Origin: Nemophila menziesii
Taxonomy: Eukaryota; Streptophyta; Magnoliopsida; Boraginales; Hydrophyllaceae
DNA: 64,000 bases
Direction: 5' to 3'
Assembly (NCBI GenBank): GCA_029959085.1
Contig: JARWIR010000018.1
Location: forward strand, 5,208,001 to 5,272,000
The notes below the pieces were generated by a model. That model was not told the origin of the DNA and did no database searches. It was given only the letters and a program-made list of their open reading frames with translations. Each line of letters opens with the position of its first letter. The stretch's first letter is position 1. The translations under genes were made by a program, and so were the position numbers. Shown here one piece after another: positions 52,173-62,551 of the stretch.

Positions 52173-53507
52173 TCAACCAGCGCGTGGTTGGTCATCGGTG
52201 TTGCGTCCATGAACTTTCTCCTTCGTAAGTAGACCATAGGTGGCATGTTGAATTGTGCTCATCCCCATTAACTTGTTTCGGAGAAGTTCTAACTCTTTTG
52301 TAACGTTTCCTAAAGATGCAATCATCTGCACTTGATTCTCTTCCAACACCTTCACATTCGCTTCCAACTCATTAGTGGTATGCATCTTCTTCTTTGGAGG
52401 AGCTCTAGGATTTCTTGCTGCTCTTAACACTTCATCATGAATATTATTGACCAAAGCTATACCCATACTCTCACCAACTACTACACGGTCAATCTCTGCG
52501 TCTTTACGCGGAACTTTTGCGTCTAAGCACAAAGTAGTGACGGTACACGGAAATTTGAGATTTTGTTGCGAAGTTGGAGTTTTAGCAAATTCCATGATGG
52601 TATCATATATCACCCGAGCAACATCCATAGGTTTTTCCTCAATAATACACTTAATGAACAAAAGATGCTCCTTCTTCACTTCTGAGATGTGCTTATTTCC
52701 GAAGAAGGTAGGGATTACGAAACGGGACCATACCTTAGCACATGGTAACAAGTTACTGCTATACATCTGTCCAGGATATCTCTCGCCTTCGGGAATTGGG
52801 CGGGCCCCATCAACAAGTACTATTCCCCAAAGGGACTCATAATCAAAAGAAGGTTCTTTAAGAGATTCTTGGAAAGGGCATATTCCAGAAAATTCGGGTA
52901 ATTTTAACGATTTACGAATAAGCTCAACGGAGAAAGGAACTACCTTTTTGCGAATCACAACTGCATCTTTGGAGAAGGCAATTCCTTCATAAAAATCTCG
53001 CACTAAGGTAGGAATATACTCAAGCTTCCTTTCTCTTAATTCTTTCCAACCCAATTTATCACAAGTAATACCATAATCTTTGTAAGCACTAGTCATAATA
53101 CCCTTTGGAAGATTCATCTCCTCACCAAACTTTAAAAATTCAATTCTATCACGAACCTGAGTATCCCACGGAATAAAGACTCTCTTTGGCTTTTGAGCCC
53201 ATGTTTTCCTATGCGGAGTTTTCTGTTGTTGCACGGGTTTTTCGGGAACTTCTTGTTCTGTTTCTTCTTCAATCTCTTCTTCAAATTCCTCTTCACTTTC
53301 TTCATCACTTTCATCAATTAACCTACTCTTTTTCGGATTAGCCTTACTTGGATTTTCCTTTCTTTTCGGAGCAATTGGGATTTGTTCAGTCTTTTTGGAA
53401 CGCGAATCCGGAATCTCAATTGCTTGGTCTGGGCTAGCTCCAACATTGTTCCTGTTTCTTGGTATGTTTCTTCGATAGTTACACATGGAAGCAGATCTGT
53501 TAGTCAT
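52173..53507 (-). CDS. Env-position (env-like) ORF of element C, 444 codons, intact
   Basis: It starts with ATG (MTNRSASMCNYRRN) and is the same length as the A ORF. An acidic Glu-rich tract covers about 62-90; the core has KVVPFSVELIRKSLKLP, KVWSRFVIPTFFG, DVARVIYDTIMEF and LKFPCTVTTLCLDAK; a coiled-coil-like end lies at about 380-425. The ORF ends 46 codons after the KKKMHTT segment. The core resembles the putative plant transposon protein domain. No membrane segment or signal peptide is visible. It is the clearest intact version in the window. Role unknown; the high similarity to A suggests common recent ancestry. Confidence 0.87.
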   Translation of the reverse strand: MTNRSASMCNYRRNIPRNRNNVGASPDQAIEIPDSRSKKTEQIPIAPKRKENPSKANPKKSRLIDESDEESEEEFEEEIEEETEQEVPEKPVQQQKTPHRKTWAQKPKRVFIPWDTQVRDRIEFLKFGEEMNLPKGIMTSAYKDYGITCDKLGWKELRERKLEYIPTLVRDFYEGIAFSKDAVVIRKKVVPFSVELIRKSLKLPEFSGICPFQESLKEPSFDYESLWGIVLVDGARPIPEGERYPGQMYSSNLLPCAKVWSRFVIPTFFGNKHISEVKKEHLLFIKCIIEEKPMDVARVIYDTIMEFAKTPTSQQNLKFPCTVTTLCLDAKVPRKDAEIDRVVVGESMGIALVNNIHDEVLRAARNPRAPPKKKMHTTNELEANVKVLEENQVQMIASLGNVTKELELLRNKLMGMSTIQHATYGLLTKEKVHGRNTDDQPRAG

Positions 53508-53894
53508 TTCTTTTCACCCCAAACTCAAAACTTCAAATAATGTAAAAGCTAGAGAAAAGCTTACAGATTTGATGTTTTGAGGCTTTAAACTTGAGGAAAA
53601 AGGTGGAATATGAGATGGGTTATGGTTATTTGAGAGGAATTTTGGAAGAATTGGCTTTAATTTCAAGGTTAGGAAGAGGAAATTTATGGAGAAAAGATGA
53701 AATTTGGTGATATTGTGGAGAAGATATGAGTTGATTTTGTGTTTTTGTGATGAAAGAGGGCTTGATTTGATGATTTTATAGTTGTTTGTTGATGATTTTC
53801 GGAGTGGGTGGAGGCAAGGATTCGGAATATGAGGTTAACTTGGAAAAAGAGGCAAAAAACTAAGTTTAAGAAGCTCAAAACCGCCTCTCGCAAC
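53508..53894 (-). other. Leader of the env-like ORF, element C
   Basis: Non-coding. It contains CACCCCAAACTC right at the ORF start (53515-53526), the complement of the polypurine-like motif, and AT-rich sequence. The frame at 53684-53893 is the counterpart of 23486-23713 in A and is probably untranslated. Confidence 0.6.
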
Positions 53895-54225
53895 AGCGCA
53901 CCGGCTAGCCGGTCATTGACCGGTATGCCGGTCGCGAGGGCGGTGAAAAAAAATTACTAAATTCGATTTTTTTTTTTACCTCGGACGCAAGCATCTTGCG
54001 TCGTTGCTGACGCAGTGATCAGAGAGTTCGACTTCCTTGACCGGCTAGCCGGTCGCTGACCGGTATGCCGGTGGCATGACGCTGGCGAATCTCGAAACGC
54101 AACGACCCTGCGTCGTTGCTGACGCAGTGGTCAGAACCTTCATAATCCTCGGCCGGCTAGCCGGTCGCTGACCGGTAAGCCGGCGGTTCCATCCTGGCAA
54201 AAATCGTGACGCAGCAACGCTGCGT
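53895..54225. repeat. Palindrome array with CTAG and TATG cores, element C
   Basis: Three pairs of ACCGGCTAGCCGGT and GACCGGTATGCCGGT near 53899/53919, 54040/54060 and 54152/54172, with GCGTCGTTGCTGACGCA linkers. Same family as element A. It ends with ACGCAGCAACGCTGCGT, next to the insertion point of D. Confidence 0.88.
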
Positions 54226-54230
54226 TATTG

Positions 54231-55762
54231 TGATGTCTCCTCATTTGTGATAGATTTATGTTAAGATGAGACATCATTTTTAGTGTTTTAGAAGTCAATA
54301 ATGTCGATTTTCTTGAGTTTTAGTGCACTTTCCCATTTTGAGTCTTGATTTGTAGAATTATTAGAGCATATTGGGTTTAATTGTTTATTTAGTGTGTAGC
54401 TTTAAGGATAATTATGGAGCTTAATTAGAATCCAAGTCGAAGACAACAACTTATGGAAAGAGATTTGCATGGTAATTGGAGAAAAGGAAATAAGAGCTAA
54501 AAAGATGGAAAAGGAAAAGCTGCCTAAATCAGGGATTCTGCGTACACGTCCAAAGATGTGGGTTTTTACCTAAGAAATAGGCCGAATTTGGAGATTTCCT
54601 TTTTTAGGGTCAAGATAATTTTGTTGCGATTATTTTGGTATATTATGGAGCAAAAACCGACCAATAACGAAGAAGATATGCTCAAAACGGTGCAGCAGTG
54701 TTTATCTTTATTTCCATACGAATTTGAGTTGGGCTAGAAGTCCATTACCTTAACTATTCCTCAAGAAAACGAATTAGGTCTTCTAAACACCTATAAATAC
54801 ACCCTTATATCACTTGTAAATCATCCTTGCCTCATAGTAATTAGTTCTTAAGGTTTTATTCTTCCAAGTTATTGTAGAGAGCAAGATGATGTCTTTTGTA
54901 ATTTCTTTTAGTTTATTTCCTTCAGGTATGAACTAAACTCCCCATAGCTTGGGTTTTGCATTATGTATAATCTATGAATTCTAATTCTTCTATCTAAGTT
55001 TCTTTGGGAATTATATGTTTTAATCTGATATTAGCTACTTACTTAATATTTATTTATGTGTTTTGATTTATTGTCTTTCCTAGAACTGATCACTTTAGGA
55101 TTGTTTTAATAGTAGTTAGATGGTCTCCTTGACAGGGTGTTTAACTATTGAACCACCACATAATGTCTAGTGTCGATAGCAGTTCTGACAAAACATACTT
55201 CTAACTAGATAGTCATTAGGGTTTGATTTAATCACCATATCACCAATTGATTGTAGTGTGCTAGATAGGGCCTTAGTGGCGTTTGATAACCCTATTTGAG
55301 TCCTCGTCTTGGTTGTGTCGTAGCCCCCTTAGTCGCTCTCAAGGTCTAAGATTGGGGAATTTAGAATCCTGACTAAGTATACCAAGAGCTAATATTCTCC
55401 CTTATGAATTAGATTTATAGATAGAATTAGAAGGATTAGTGCATACTAGCAAAACCTAAGCTATACTTCTCATCTCATATTCTTATCTTTTACTTTATTG
55501 TCTTTATTTTCCTAGTTTTAATTAGTTTTAATTCTGAATCTCGAAATCTATTTGCTTTATTTTCCGTCTTCTAATTATCTACTTTTACTCGTTATTCTTA
55601 CCTACGCGATTAACACACTTAAGTCCCTGAGAACGAACTCTATTTATCATTAAGACTTGCATACGTCCTGTAATACTTGCAGTACTGTGCCTGTCTAGGG
55701 TGAGAGTGCGTAGTTTCTTGGCTTATTTTAATCTTATTTTCATCACACCCTAGGCGACACCA
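54231..55762 (+). repeat. Element D 5' LTR
   Basis: It starts TGATGTCTCCTC, ends GGCGACACCA, 1532 bp. The start has the inverted repeat TGATGTCTC...GAGACATCA (54231-54275). TATA box TATAAATAC at 54792-54800. Confidence 0.92.
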
Positions 55763-55768
55763 AGTTTT

Positions 55769-55787
55769 TGGCGCCGCTGTCGGGGAC
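55769..55787 (+). promoter_or_regulatory. Primer-binding site (tRNA-Asp type), element D
   Basis: TGGCGCCGCTGTCGGGGAC, six bases after the LTR. One base differs from the sites in A and N1. Confidence 0.85.
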
Positions 55788-55929
55788 TTGTGTCTCGTTA
55801 GCGTGTGGGTTATCTATTTCGAGTTTTAGTTTTTAATTAGTTTTTACTTTTCGGTCTTTAGTTAGTTTTTAGTTTTTATTTTTCCAAATTTACGCTTGTG
55901 GTTTGCTTTAGTCTTTTTCAGGTTTCACA

Positions 55930-56901
55930 GTGTTTAATTCTTGGCCTCCCTTATCGGAGCCTGAGAGGAGCTTCAGACCTTACAACAAACGAGTTCGTGA
56001 GGAAAGAGCCTTAAGAAGAGTAATGGCAGCCCGAGATCCACCACTTGGAGGGGCTCAACAAGATCCTCCCCTTGGTGCTCAATATCCACCACTCGGTGGA
56101 CAAGAAGGACAACAATTACCAGTAGGAGGAGGTAATGTGCATAATAATCTTAATAATCAACAGAACCGAGTTGAACAAGATCTACCTGGCCTTAATGTAC
56201 CATTCCATGTTCAACCCATCGGTTACCGCCCTCCTGAGATTCCGAATATCAAATTCCGACCCGATCCGGGTATGCTCAGTCAATTTCAAAGTTTCGGACT
56301 CTATACTGGTACAGCAATTCAAGATCCGGTAAAAGCGATTCAGAAGTTCATGCAGATTTTTTATGCCTACATTACTCCTGGCATTACACGCGAGCAACTG
56401 TATTGTCATATGTTTTCGTTTTTCTTGACCGGAAGAGCTAGCGATTGGCTAGAAAGACAACCACATGGAACCATTCACTCTTGGAGAGAACTTCAAGCCG
56501 CGTTCTTTAACCGATTTTATCCGAAGAGCATGAGACTTAAAGATCAAGCCGAGCTTGCAAGATTTTGCCAAGAAGATGGAGAAACAGTGGGAGAAGCATG
56601 GACAAGGTTTCAACAAAAATTAATTGGATGTCCGCTCCATGGTTATACACCTGCTCTACAACTTGCTATGTTCTATGAAGGTCTTAATGATAAAGGTAGA
56701 GAAAAGGTGGATAACATTGGAAAGGGTAATTTTGTGTCCATGAATCATAATGAAGCTTCCGAGGTGTTAGAGAATATCATGGAACAAGAAAGAAGTTGGC
56801 CTTCAACGCGAGCTTCTATAGCAAAGACCCGAGGAACGCTTCGTTTAGATGCAGAAACTGCGAACTCAGCTCAAATATCCTCGTTTAGAAAATCAAATTA
56901 A
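55930..56901 (+). pseudogene. Gag, capsid part, element D
   Basis: A frame of 323 codons: Gly/Pro/Gln-rich N-terminus, then the Gag domain with FRPDPGMLSQFQSFG (about residue 111), YCHMFSFFLTGRASDWLE and RFYPKSM, ending with the region before the zinc knuckle. It is clearly related to residues 115-300 of the A polyprotein. The first codon is GTG; ATGs occur further in (near 56022). A frameshift near 56850 ends this frame and the protein continues in the frame of the next entry. It would supply the structural protein if the frames were joined. Confidence 0.8.
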
Positions 56902-58219
56902 GGAGCTGAGAATTGCGATGGAGAAGAATTTAGCCACTACAAAAGTAGTTCAAGGAGCACAAGGTTGTCAACAATGTGGAGCTAACGATCATTCATGGGA
57001 AGAGTGCGAAACAAATCCGCAATCTGTTTACTTTATATCCAATCGACGGGGCAACCGCAACCATCCGGGTATGCAGTATTCAAATCCACAAGGGGCTGCT
57101 AATCCTGGTCATTATCAACAGCGCCCCCAGAACAACTCTTACCAACAGAGAGGTCAGTACCAAAACCAGTATCAAAATAGACCTGCTCCTCCAAAACAAC
57201 CTGCTCAAGATGCCTATACCGATTCCTTAGACCAGAAAGCTTTACATCAGTATCCGCAAGAAGGATCTATGGACAATACACAGATAGTACAAGCTCTAGA
57301 CCGTTTGAACACGACTATAAACGCTCAGGAAGAGAAGGTCAGAGGACATGATGCCATACTTCAGATGCTAAATACTCAGGTAACACAGTTAAACAAAGTA
57401 TTAACAAGTGTAGTAGAACAAAAAGAAGTAAAGACAATCGAAGGAGGTGAAGACAAGGATGAGTTCGAAGCTTGCAAGGCTATATGCCTTGAGATTAAAG
57501 AAGCGAAAGAGGAAGCACCACATGCTGCCATTAGTGCCGTGGAAGTTCCAAGTACTGAAGAAGAACCAACCAAGTCTAACCCCGTGGAATCTGACTGTTC
57601 TGAAGTTTATGTGGAGGACGATCAAGAGAAAGACGAATTTATAGAGCTACTGAGGAAGGTGCAAGAGGAGATTCGATCAGTAGTGGAATATGCAGCTAAA
57701 TTGGCTAAGGAGAAAGAGGAAGAAGCCTCAAAAGAAGAATCGAAAGATGAAGTGGCACCTGCTGTGCTAGAAGAAAAAGAAGAAGAGAAGGTGGAATCGC
57801 CACCTGTTGTTCAACCAGTGTCATCAACTATTCCTGATATAAACCCGAGCAATGACACTGTACTCAAGACATTTGTAGAGGCGTACCAACCTGAAAATAT
57901 CAACGCCCAAATGCTTGAGATTGCGAAGAGAGGACTTACACCACAACAAGTTTTTACGCAAGTTATTCCTGAGAAAGAAGCGAGTGTAGAGATCCCTAGA
58001 GAGAACCTGAGGGATTCGAGAAGATGTGAAAGAGAGCTACCTACCAAGCTTAAAGATCCGGGAAGTTTTAACCTTCCTATTCAATTACATGGTATGCTCA
58101 AGGTGAAAGCTATGTATGATGTGGGTTCTGGTGTGAATCTTATGCCTAAGTCCGTGTTTGAGAGACTTGGACTTCAGAAATCAGAGAAAACTCCAGTGAA
58201 GTTGTCAGTTACTCAGTGA
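56849..58219 (+). pseudogene. Gag nucleocapsid, linker and start of protease, element D
   Basis: A frame of 456 codons. An intact CCHC zinc knuckle (CQQCGANDHSWEEC) lies at about residues 41-54. A Gln/Asn/Tyr-rich linker follows, then a very acidic segment with several EEK/KEEE runs (about 215-315), the LPTKLKDPGSFNLPI block and the protease active site YDVGSGVNLMPKS (Asp about 429; usual motif D-S/T/L-G-A). It ends at a frameshift near 58215. The acidic insertion is longer than in A. Confidence 0.8.
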
Positions 58220-58757
58220 AAAGGACATGGGGAACAGTGGAGGACGTCTTAGTCCGTGCAGGTAATATCGCCATCCCTACTGACTTTGTTATTCTTGAGT
58301 TTGGTGCAGATAAGCAGGTTCCGATCATACTTGGACAGCCTTTCATGGCCACAAGTCAAAGTGTGATCAACTTCCAAGAAGGGACCATCACCCTTCATGC
58401 AAAGAATGTATCTGAGACCTTCTATGTCTTGGGTAAGAAACCGAGGAAGTTGGATCCCACCGTGCCTATCATCCACAGCCTTTCACATCACAAAGTCCCT
58501 CCTGAGAAGATCCACTTAAAGCCTGTGGATACTGAGCCAAACATTGAGTTTGGGGTTGGCCATGAAGTTCTATGGAAAGCTCACAAACGCGAGAATAGCC
58601 ACGAAGTTTCAAAGACTCGTGGATGGGACCATTCATTGTCACTAAGGTTGTTTCAGCCAAGGTGATAGAAATTCGCCCCAAAACTGGGGTCAAGCGCAGA
58701 TTAGTGGACGTTCATAGCCTTACTCGTTGTTGGGGAGGCTATATTCGCAAATCTTGA
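58216..58757 (+). pseudogene. Protease remainder fused to the integrase C-terminal tail, element D
   Basis: 58216-58600 continues protease: GTVEDVLVRAGNIAIPTDFV, ILGQPFMATS and FGVGHEVLW. After a further frame change near 58610 the sequence reads WMGPFIVTKVVSAKVIEI, then LVDVHSLTRCWGGYIRKS and a stop at 58755-58757. That part corresponds to the GPY/F-like end of integrase (KWSGPYIVTKV in A). The roughly 3.4 kb encoding RT, RNase H and the integrase core in A is absent at the join. The same join occurs at 42590-43330. Confidence 0.8.
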
Positions 58758-59791
58758 CAAAGGTAACACGTCTAACTTTGAAAGACGTAAAACAAAAGTG
58801 CTGTACGGGAGACAATCCGTAGTTTTTTAATTTTCATGTCTTTTATGTTTTTAGTTTAAGTTTATTTTAGTTGTTTTTAGTTGATAATGCATATTTGAGA
58901 AAGGTATTAGTGTTTTTGGTGTGTAGGAATTGGAGAAATCGAGTTAGGGAAGAAAACAAAAAAATTTGGAGCAAAAGAATGCACCCCGCGGACTACCCCC
59001 ACGGACTACCCCATGGTCCGTGCCCTGGTCTGCGAGGTCAAAACACGTGCCACGGGTTGGACCGCGGGGTCTATCCAGAAACCGAGAAAAAGTTGAACGC
59101 GGAATACCCCATGGTCCGCGCCATGGTCTGCGAGGTCCAAACGCGTGCCACGGGGTAGGTCCACGTGTTTTTTGATGTAGAAGGCTCGGAGCACCCCTGC
59201 GGTACACCGGACCCTAGTCCGCGAGTCAAAAACGCGTGCCACAGATCTTACCACGGGTCTAAACCAGAGAGCAAAAATTTTCGAGCACCAGATGTCGCGG
59301 ACTACCCTGCGGTGCACCCCATGGTCCGCAGGGGTAGTCCGCAGCGCCGCCAGAGAGAGAGAAAGTTACGGGATTTGAGTATAAAGGAGGTATTAAGCTT
59401 TTAGTTCCGAATTTTATAAACCCAAACCCTCTTTTTCTTCTCCACAACTCTCCTAACTCCATTGAAGCTCATCAAAACCTTCACCAATCACCAAAACACT
59501 ACCCAATCATCAAGAAAAACACATCAAATCTTCTCTCCACATCATTACAAGAGAGAATCAAGCTACCAATCATCACCAAATCCATTCAAATTGAAGAATC
59601 CAAGAGCCAAATTTCACAAATTCATCCTACAATTTCTTAAATCCAAGCCAACCCATTACAAATCCATCCCACCCACATAGAGATTCATCACCAATTCACC
59701 CATCCTAGGCCAAATCAAGCTTGTTCATCCATTAATTCAAGAGTTTAAATTTCAAGGGTTGCTAAAGCTTTGAGTTGGGGGTTAATTGAAG
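58758..59791 (+). other. Spacer and leader before the env-like ORF, element D
   Basis: It begins with GGTAACACGTCTAAC and GACGTAAAACAAAAGTGC, shared with N1 and in part with A and B, then AT-rich sequence, the palindrome array (58981-59350) and the leader, ending TTGAGTTGGGGGTTAATTG just before the ATG. The overlapping frames at 58871-59462 are not genes. Confidence 0.7.
58981..59350. repeat. Palindrome-rich GC array, element D
   Basis: Repeated CCATGG, CGCGG and TGCGGTGCACC words, with pieces such as ACCCCATGGTCCG (near 59009, 59106 and 59318), CACGTGCCACGGG and CGCGTGCCAC. Less regular than in A and B, but in the same place and partly sharing words with N1. Confidence 0.75.
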
Positions 59792-60934
59792 ATGACTAAT
59801 AGAACAAAAAATTTATCTAACAAGAGGGAGGTGAAGAGTAACAAGGGATTGGATTTAAACAAGAAGAAATCAATTGACAAAGGTTCTAGTTCTAAATCAA
59901 AGGGTAAAGAGAAAGTAGAGAAGAGTGGGATACCTTTGTTTGATCGTAATGGTAAAAAGCTTTATTATTATGCAAAGGAGAAAACTCAACCTCAACAAGA
60001 TCTTATACCTATAGATAAAGTGGATACTTCAAGGGCCCTGAAGATTTCTGCGGAGAAACAATTGAAAGAACTACCTTTTGCTTATGAGAAAGTATTCAAG
60101 GAAGAAGTTGGAGATGGAGAATACAAGAGATTCTTAGAGCTTGGTGAGAAATTGGGTTGGTCTACGTTCATGGTAAGACGTTCTGAACTATGTCATGAAT
60201 TAGTTTTGGAATTCTATTTAGGCCTCTTTAGCCGAGATAGTAATTGTGTTCCGATTAGAGGAAAGTTAGTTCCTTTCAAAGTTGAGGAGATTAGAAACCA
60301 CTTCAAGTTTAAGAAATTGAAAGGTTTTTTCAAATTTGAAGAAGCGGTTGCTAAACGAAAAATCTTTGATGAGGAATTACTTTTTGAGCATGTTTTAGAC
60401 AAAGAGAAAGTGAAATCACATAAAGGAGAATTGAAGGCACCTTGGCCTTACAAATATCTTCAAGCAGATGCAAGAATTTGGCACAATTTCCTTGTCCCTA
60501 ATATCTTCGGAAACACACGAACTTTGGATGTGACTATGAAGTACGCTCTACTTTTGGACTATATTTTGAGAGGAGAAGAAGTTGATGTGGCACAGTTGAT
60601 CTATGAGGAGGTGATACGATTCTCGGTCTCTCCTAAATCAGTTTATAATGTTAAATTTCCTACTGTGATCACGTGTCTTGTGCGAAAAGCGAATGTAGTA
60701 TTGGGTGAAAAAGAGAAACTCGAATTTAAAGGGAGTTATATTGATAATGCTTGGATCAAAGATATCTTTCGAAGAGCGAGTTCTACGCAAGTCTTGAAAG
60801 AAGAAAAGGAGCAAAATTGGCAAGAGAAGATGGAGGAGCATTTAACGAAATTCGAAGCAGCTCAAACTTCTTTAGTCAATGATGTGGCACAAATCAATGC
60901 TAATCAAGTGCACATCATGAAACTCCTTGAGTAA
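59792..60934 (+). CDS. Env-position (env-like) ORF of element D, intact
   Basis: It starts with ATG 59792 (MTNRTKNLSNKREV), 381 codons, in the strong context after a polypurine-like GAGTTGGGGGT. The N-terminus is Lys/Ser-rich with no acidic Glu tract. The core has KLVPFKVEEIRNHFKFKKLKG, ARIWHNFLVPNIFGN, VDVAQLIYEEVIRFS and VKFPTVITCLV, recognisably the same fold region as in A and C although diverged. The C-terminus (about 335-381) is coiled-coil-like. No signal peptide or membrane segment. An open env-like frame in an element that has lost its polymerase argues that the protein, or its RNA, matters for the element, but this is inference. Confidence 0.85.
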   Translation: MTNRTKNLSNKREVKSNKGLDLNKKKSIDKGSSSKSKGKEKVEKSGIPLFDRNGKKLYYYAKEKTQPQQDLIPIDKVDTSRALKISAEKQLKELPFAYEKVFKEEVGDGEYKRFLELGEKLGWSTFMVRRSELCHELVLEFYLGLFSRDSNCVPIRGKLVPFKVEEIRNHFKFKKLKGFFKFEEAVAKRKIFDEELLFEHVLDKEKVKSHKGELKAPWPYKYLQADARIWHNFLVPNIFGNTRTLDVTMKYALLLDYILRGEEVDVAQLIYEEVIRFSVSPKSVYNVKFPTVITCLVRKANVVLGEKEKLEFKGSYIDNAWIKDIFRRASSTQVLKEEKEQNWQEKMEEHLTKFEAAQTSLVNDVAQINANQVHIMKLLE

Positions 60935-62515
60935 TTAAGGAAAGGTCCAGCAATTCCAACCTTGGATGTCAATGATGCGAGGCAATAGCCTCGAGAGTAT
61001 GTTCTCTTTCTTCCTTATGATTTCTGTAAATATGTCTATCTGCTAAGTTTAATTTCTGTTTTTCGAGTCGTGAGGACACGACTCATTTTTGAGTTGGGGG
61101 TGTGGGGATTCATTGTCTCTCATCTCCATTTTTCTGTTTTTAGGTAGAAATTAAAATTTTTTATACATGGGAATTAGATGTAGAGTGTGTTTAATAGCTT
61201 GAAAGCATAAGCTCAGTAGATCGATGATTGCAAGTAATATGTTTATGAGCTATGTATTTGTATGCTTTGAGTATTTGCAGGAAAACACACATTGATAGTA
61301 AAGAAAAGATTAGTGAGCAATGCGATAGAAAGTATGTTTGATCTCAGGGAACCTTGAGAAGTGTGTAGGCTGTGAGATCCAAGCTAGTTGAAAAACCATT
61401 TGATAAAGGTAAGAAAATTTTCGAAATTACATAGTGTAGAAAGTGATTAAGGCGGTTCTTCAATATTTTAAGCCCTTGAAGCCTTTTTATGCCTTCTCAC
61501 CTTGCGATTTTAATTTTATATCCTTCTCAGCCCCTTCTAGCCTTTCTAAAGCCTTTTATTGAAATACGTTATAAGCCATATCCTTTAGATTTTAGGACTT
61601 TTCCATATGACCCGCACTCGAATCGCGATGCATAGACAGTTGTTTTAGAGCTTGAGTTTGGGGTGGTGGGTCCACCATTATGGGAATTGTTATTTTGTTG
61701 GGATTTTTGAGCTTATTAATTTTGCTTTGTGCTTTATATTGGTGATGTTTCACGATTTGTATTGTAACCCTTTGTCGGGGTAATAGTGAATGAAAAAGAA
61801 GCTTCAAGCTAAATTTGCCAACAAGGGCATTAAAAGAAAAAATATATATATGAGAAAATAGCGTGATATCTCAACATTAAAAAGAGAGTCATAGCTAGGA
61901 AATTGATTTGAAAAGAAAAGAAAATATATATATATTCGGACCGGCAAAGTGGATTTTTATGTGAACATCTTAAGCTTTAATTGGGTTATTGGGGATGCTA
62001 AATTGTGCATCAAGGAATTCATTGGGTTGAGTGAGAAACGTTTTATGAGAGTAACTCAAGCTCTAGGGCGATTCGTTGATGGCTAGTGAGGAGAGAGCCA
62101 AAAGCTCACTCCAAATTATCCAAAAATACTATCATACCGTCCCTAAGCCTACATTACAACCTTAAAGACCTTTTGATTCTTTGCGATGTAATTGAGAAGT
62201 GATTGAGCCCTTAGAGATTAGTTAAATGGATCCTTGGATACTAGTGAGGTTTGATGAACAATCTATAGCTCTCTTGAGGAATTGAGTAAAGTCCCAATCC
62301 TTCTTACATTGCGAAACTAATCTGATCTTGAATTCAAGCCGTGTTGACTATGGATATGAGAAGTGTACAGGTATGTAGTTTATGAATATTATTGCATGAA
62401 ATTTTCTGAGTTATGTGCTTTAGGTTTATTCTATATGTTCTGCTATGCTTTTTCCCATTGTGTTGAGAATTTTATAAGTGTGTATTTATAGACTTCCCTA
62501 TGTTTTTATCTTTTA
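60935..62515 (+). other. 3' non-coding region of element D
   Basis: No gene. SL1 at 61065-61084, then GAGTTGGGGGT at 61091-61101, another GAGTTTGGGGT near 61654-61664, and a short TATATA run near 61926. Confidence 0.7.
61065..61084 (+). promoter_or_regulatory. Stem-loop SL1, element D
   Basis: GAGTCGTG-AGGA-CACGACTC, perfect 8-bp stem; six bases later the polypurine-like GAGTTGGGGGTGTGGGG. Confidence 0.75.
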
Positions 62516-62551
62516 TTGTATCGGGACGATACAACTTTGAGTTGGGGGTCT
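62516..62551 (+). promoter_or_regulatory. Stem-loop SL2 and terminal polypurine tract, element D
   Basis: TTGTATCG-GGA-CGATACAA (62516-62534), then GAGTTGGGGGTCT against the 3' LTR. Confidence 0.82.

Larger units (their letters stand above)
50747..54230 (-). mobile_element. Element C: 3' part of an Athila-type element, cut by element D
   Basis: The minus-strand order is palindrome spacer (54225-53895), env-like ORF, 3' region, polypurine tract and partial LTR. It is very similar to element A in all parts, including the palindrome family. Everything upstream of the spacer lies beyond element D, outside the window, or is lost. Confidence 0.82.
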
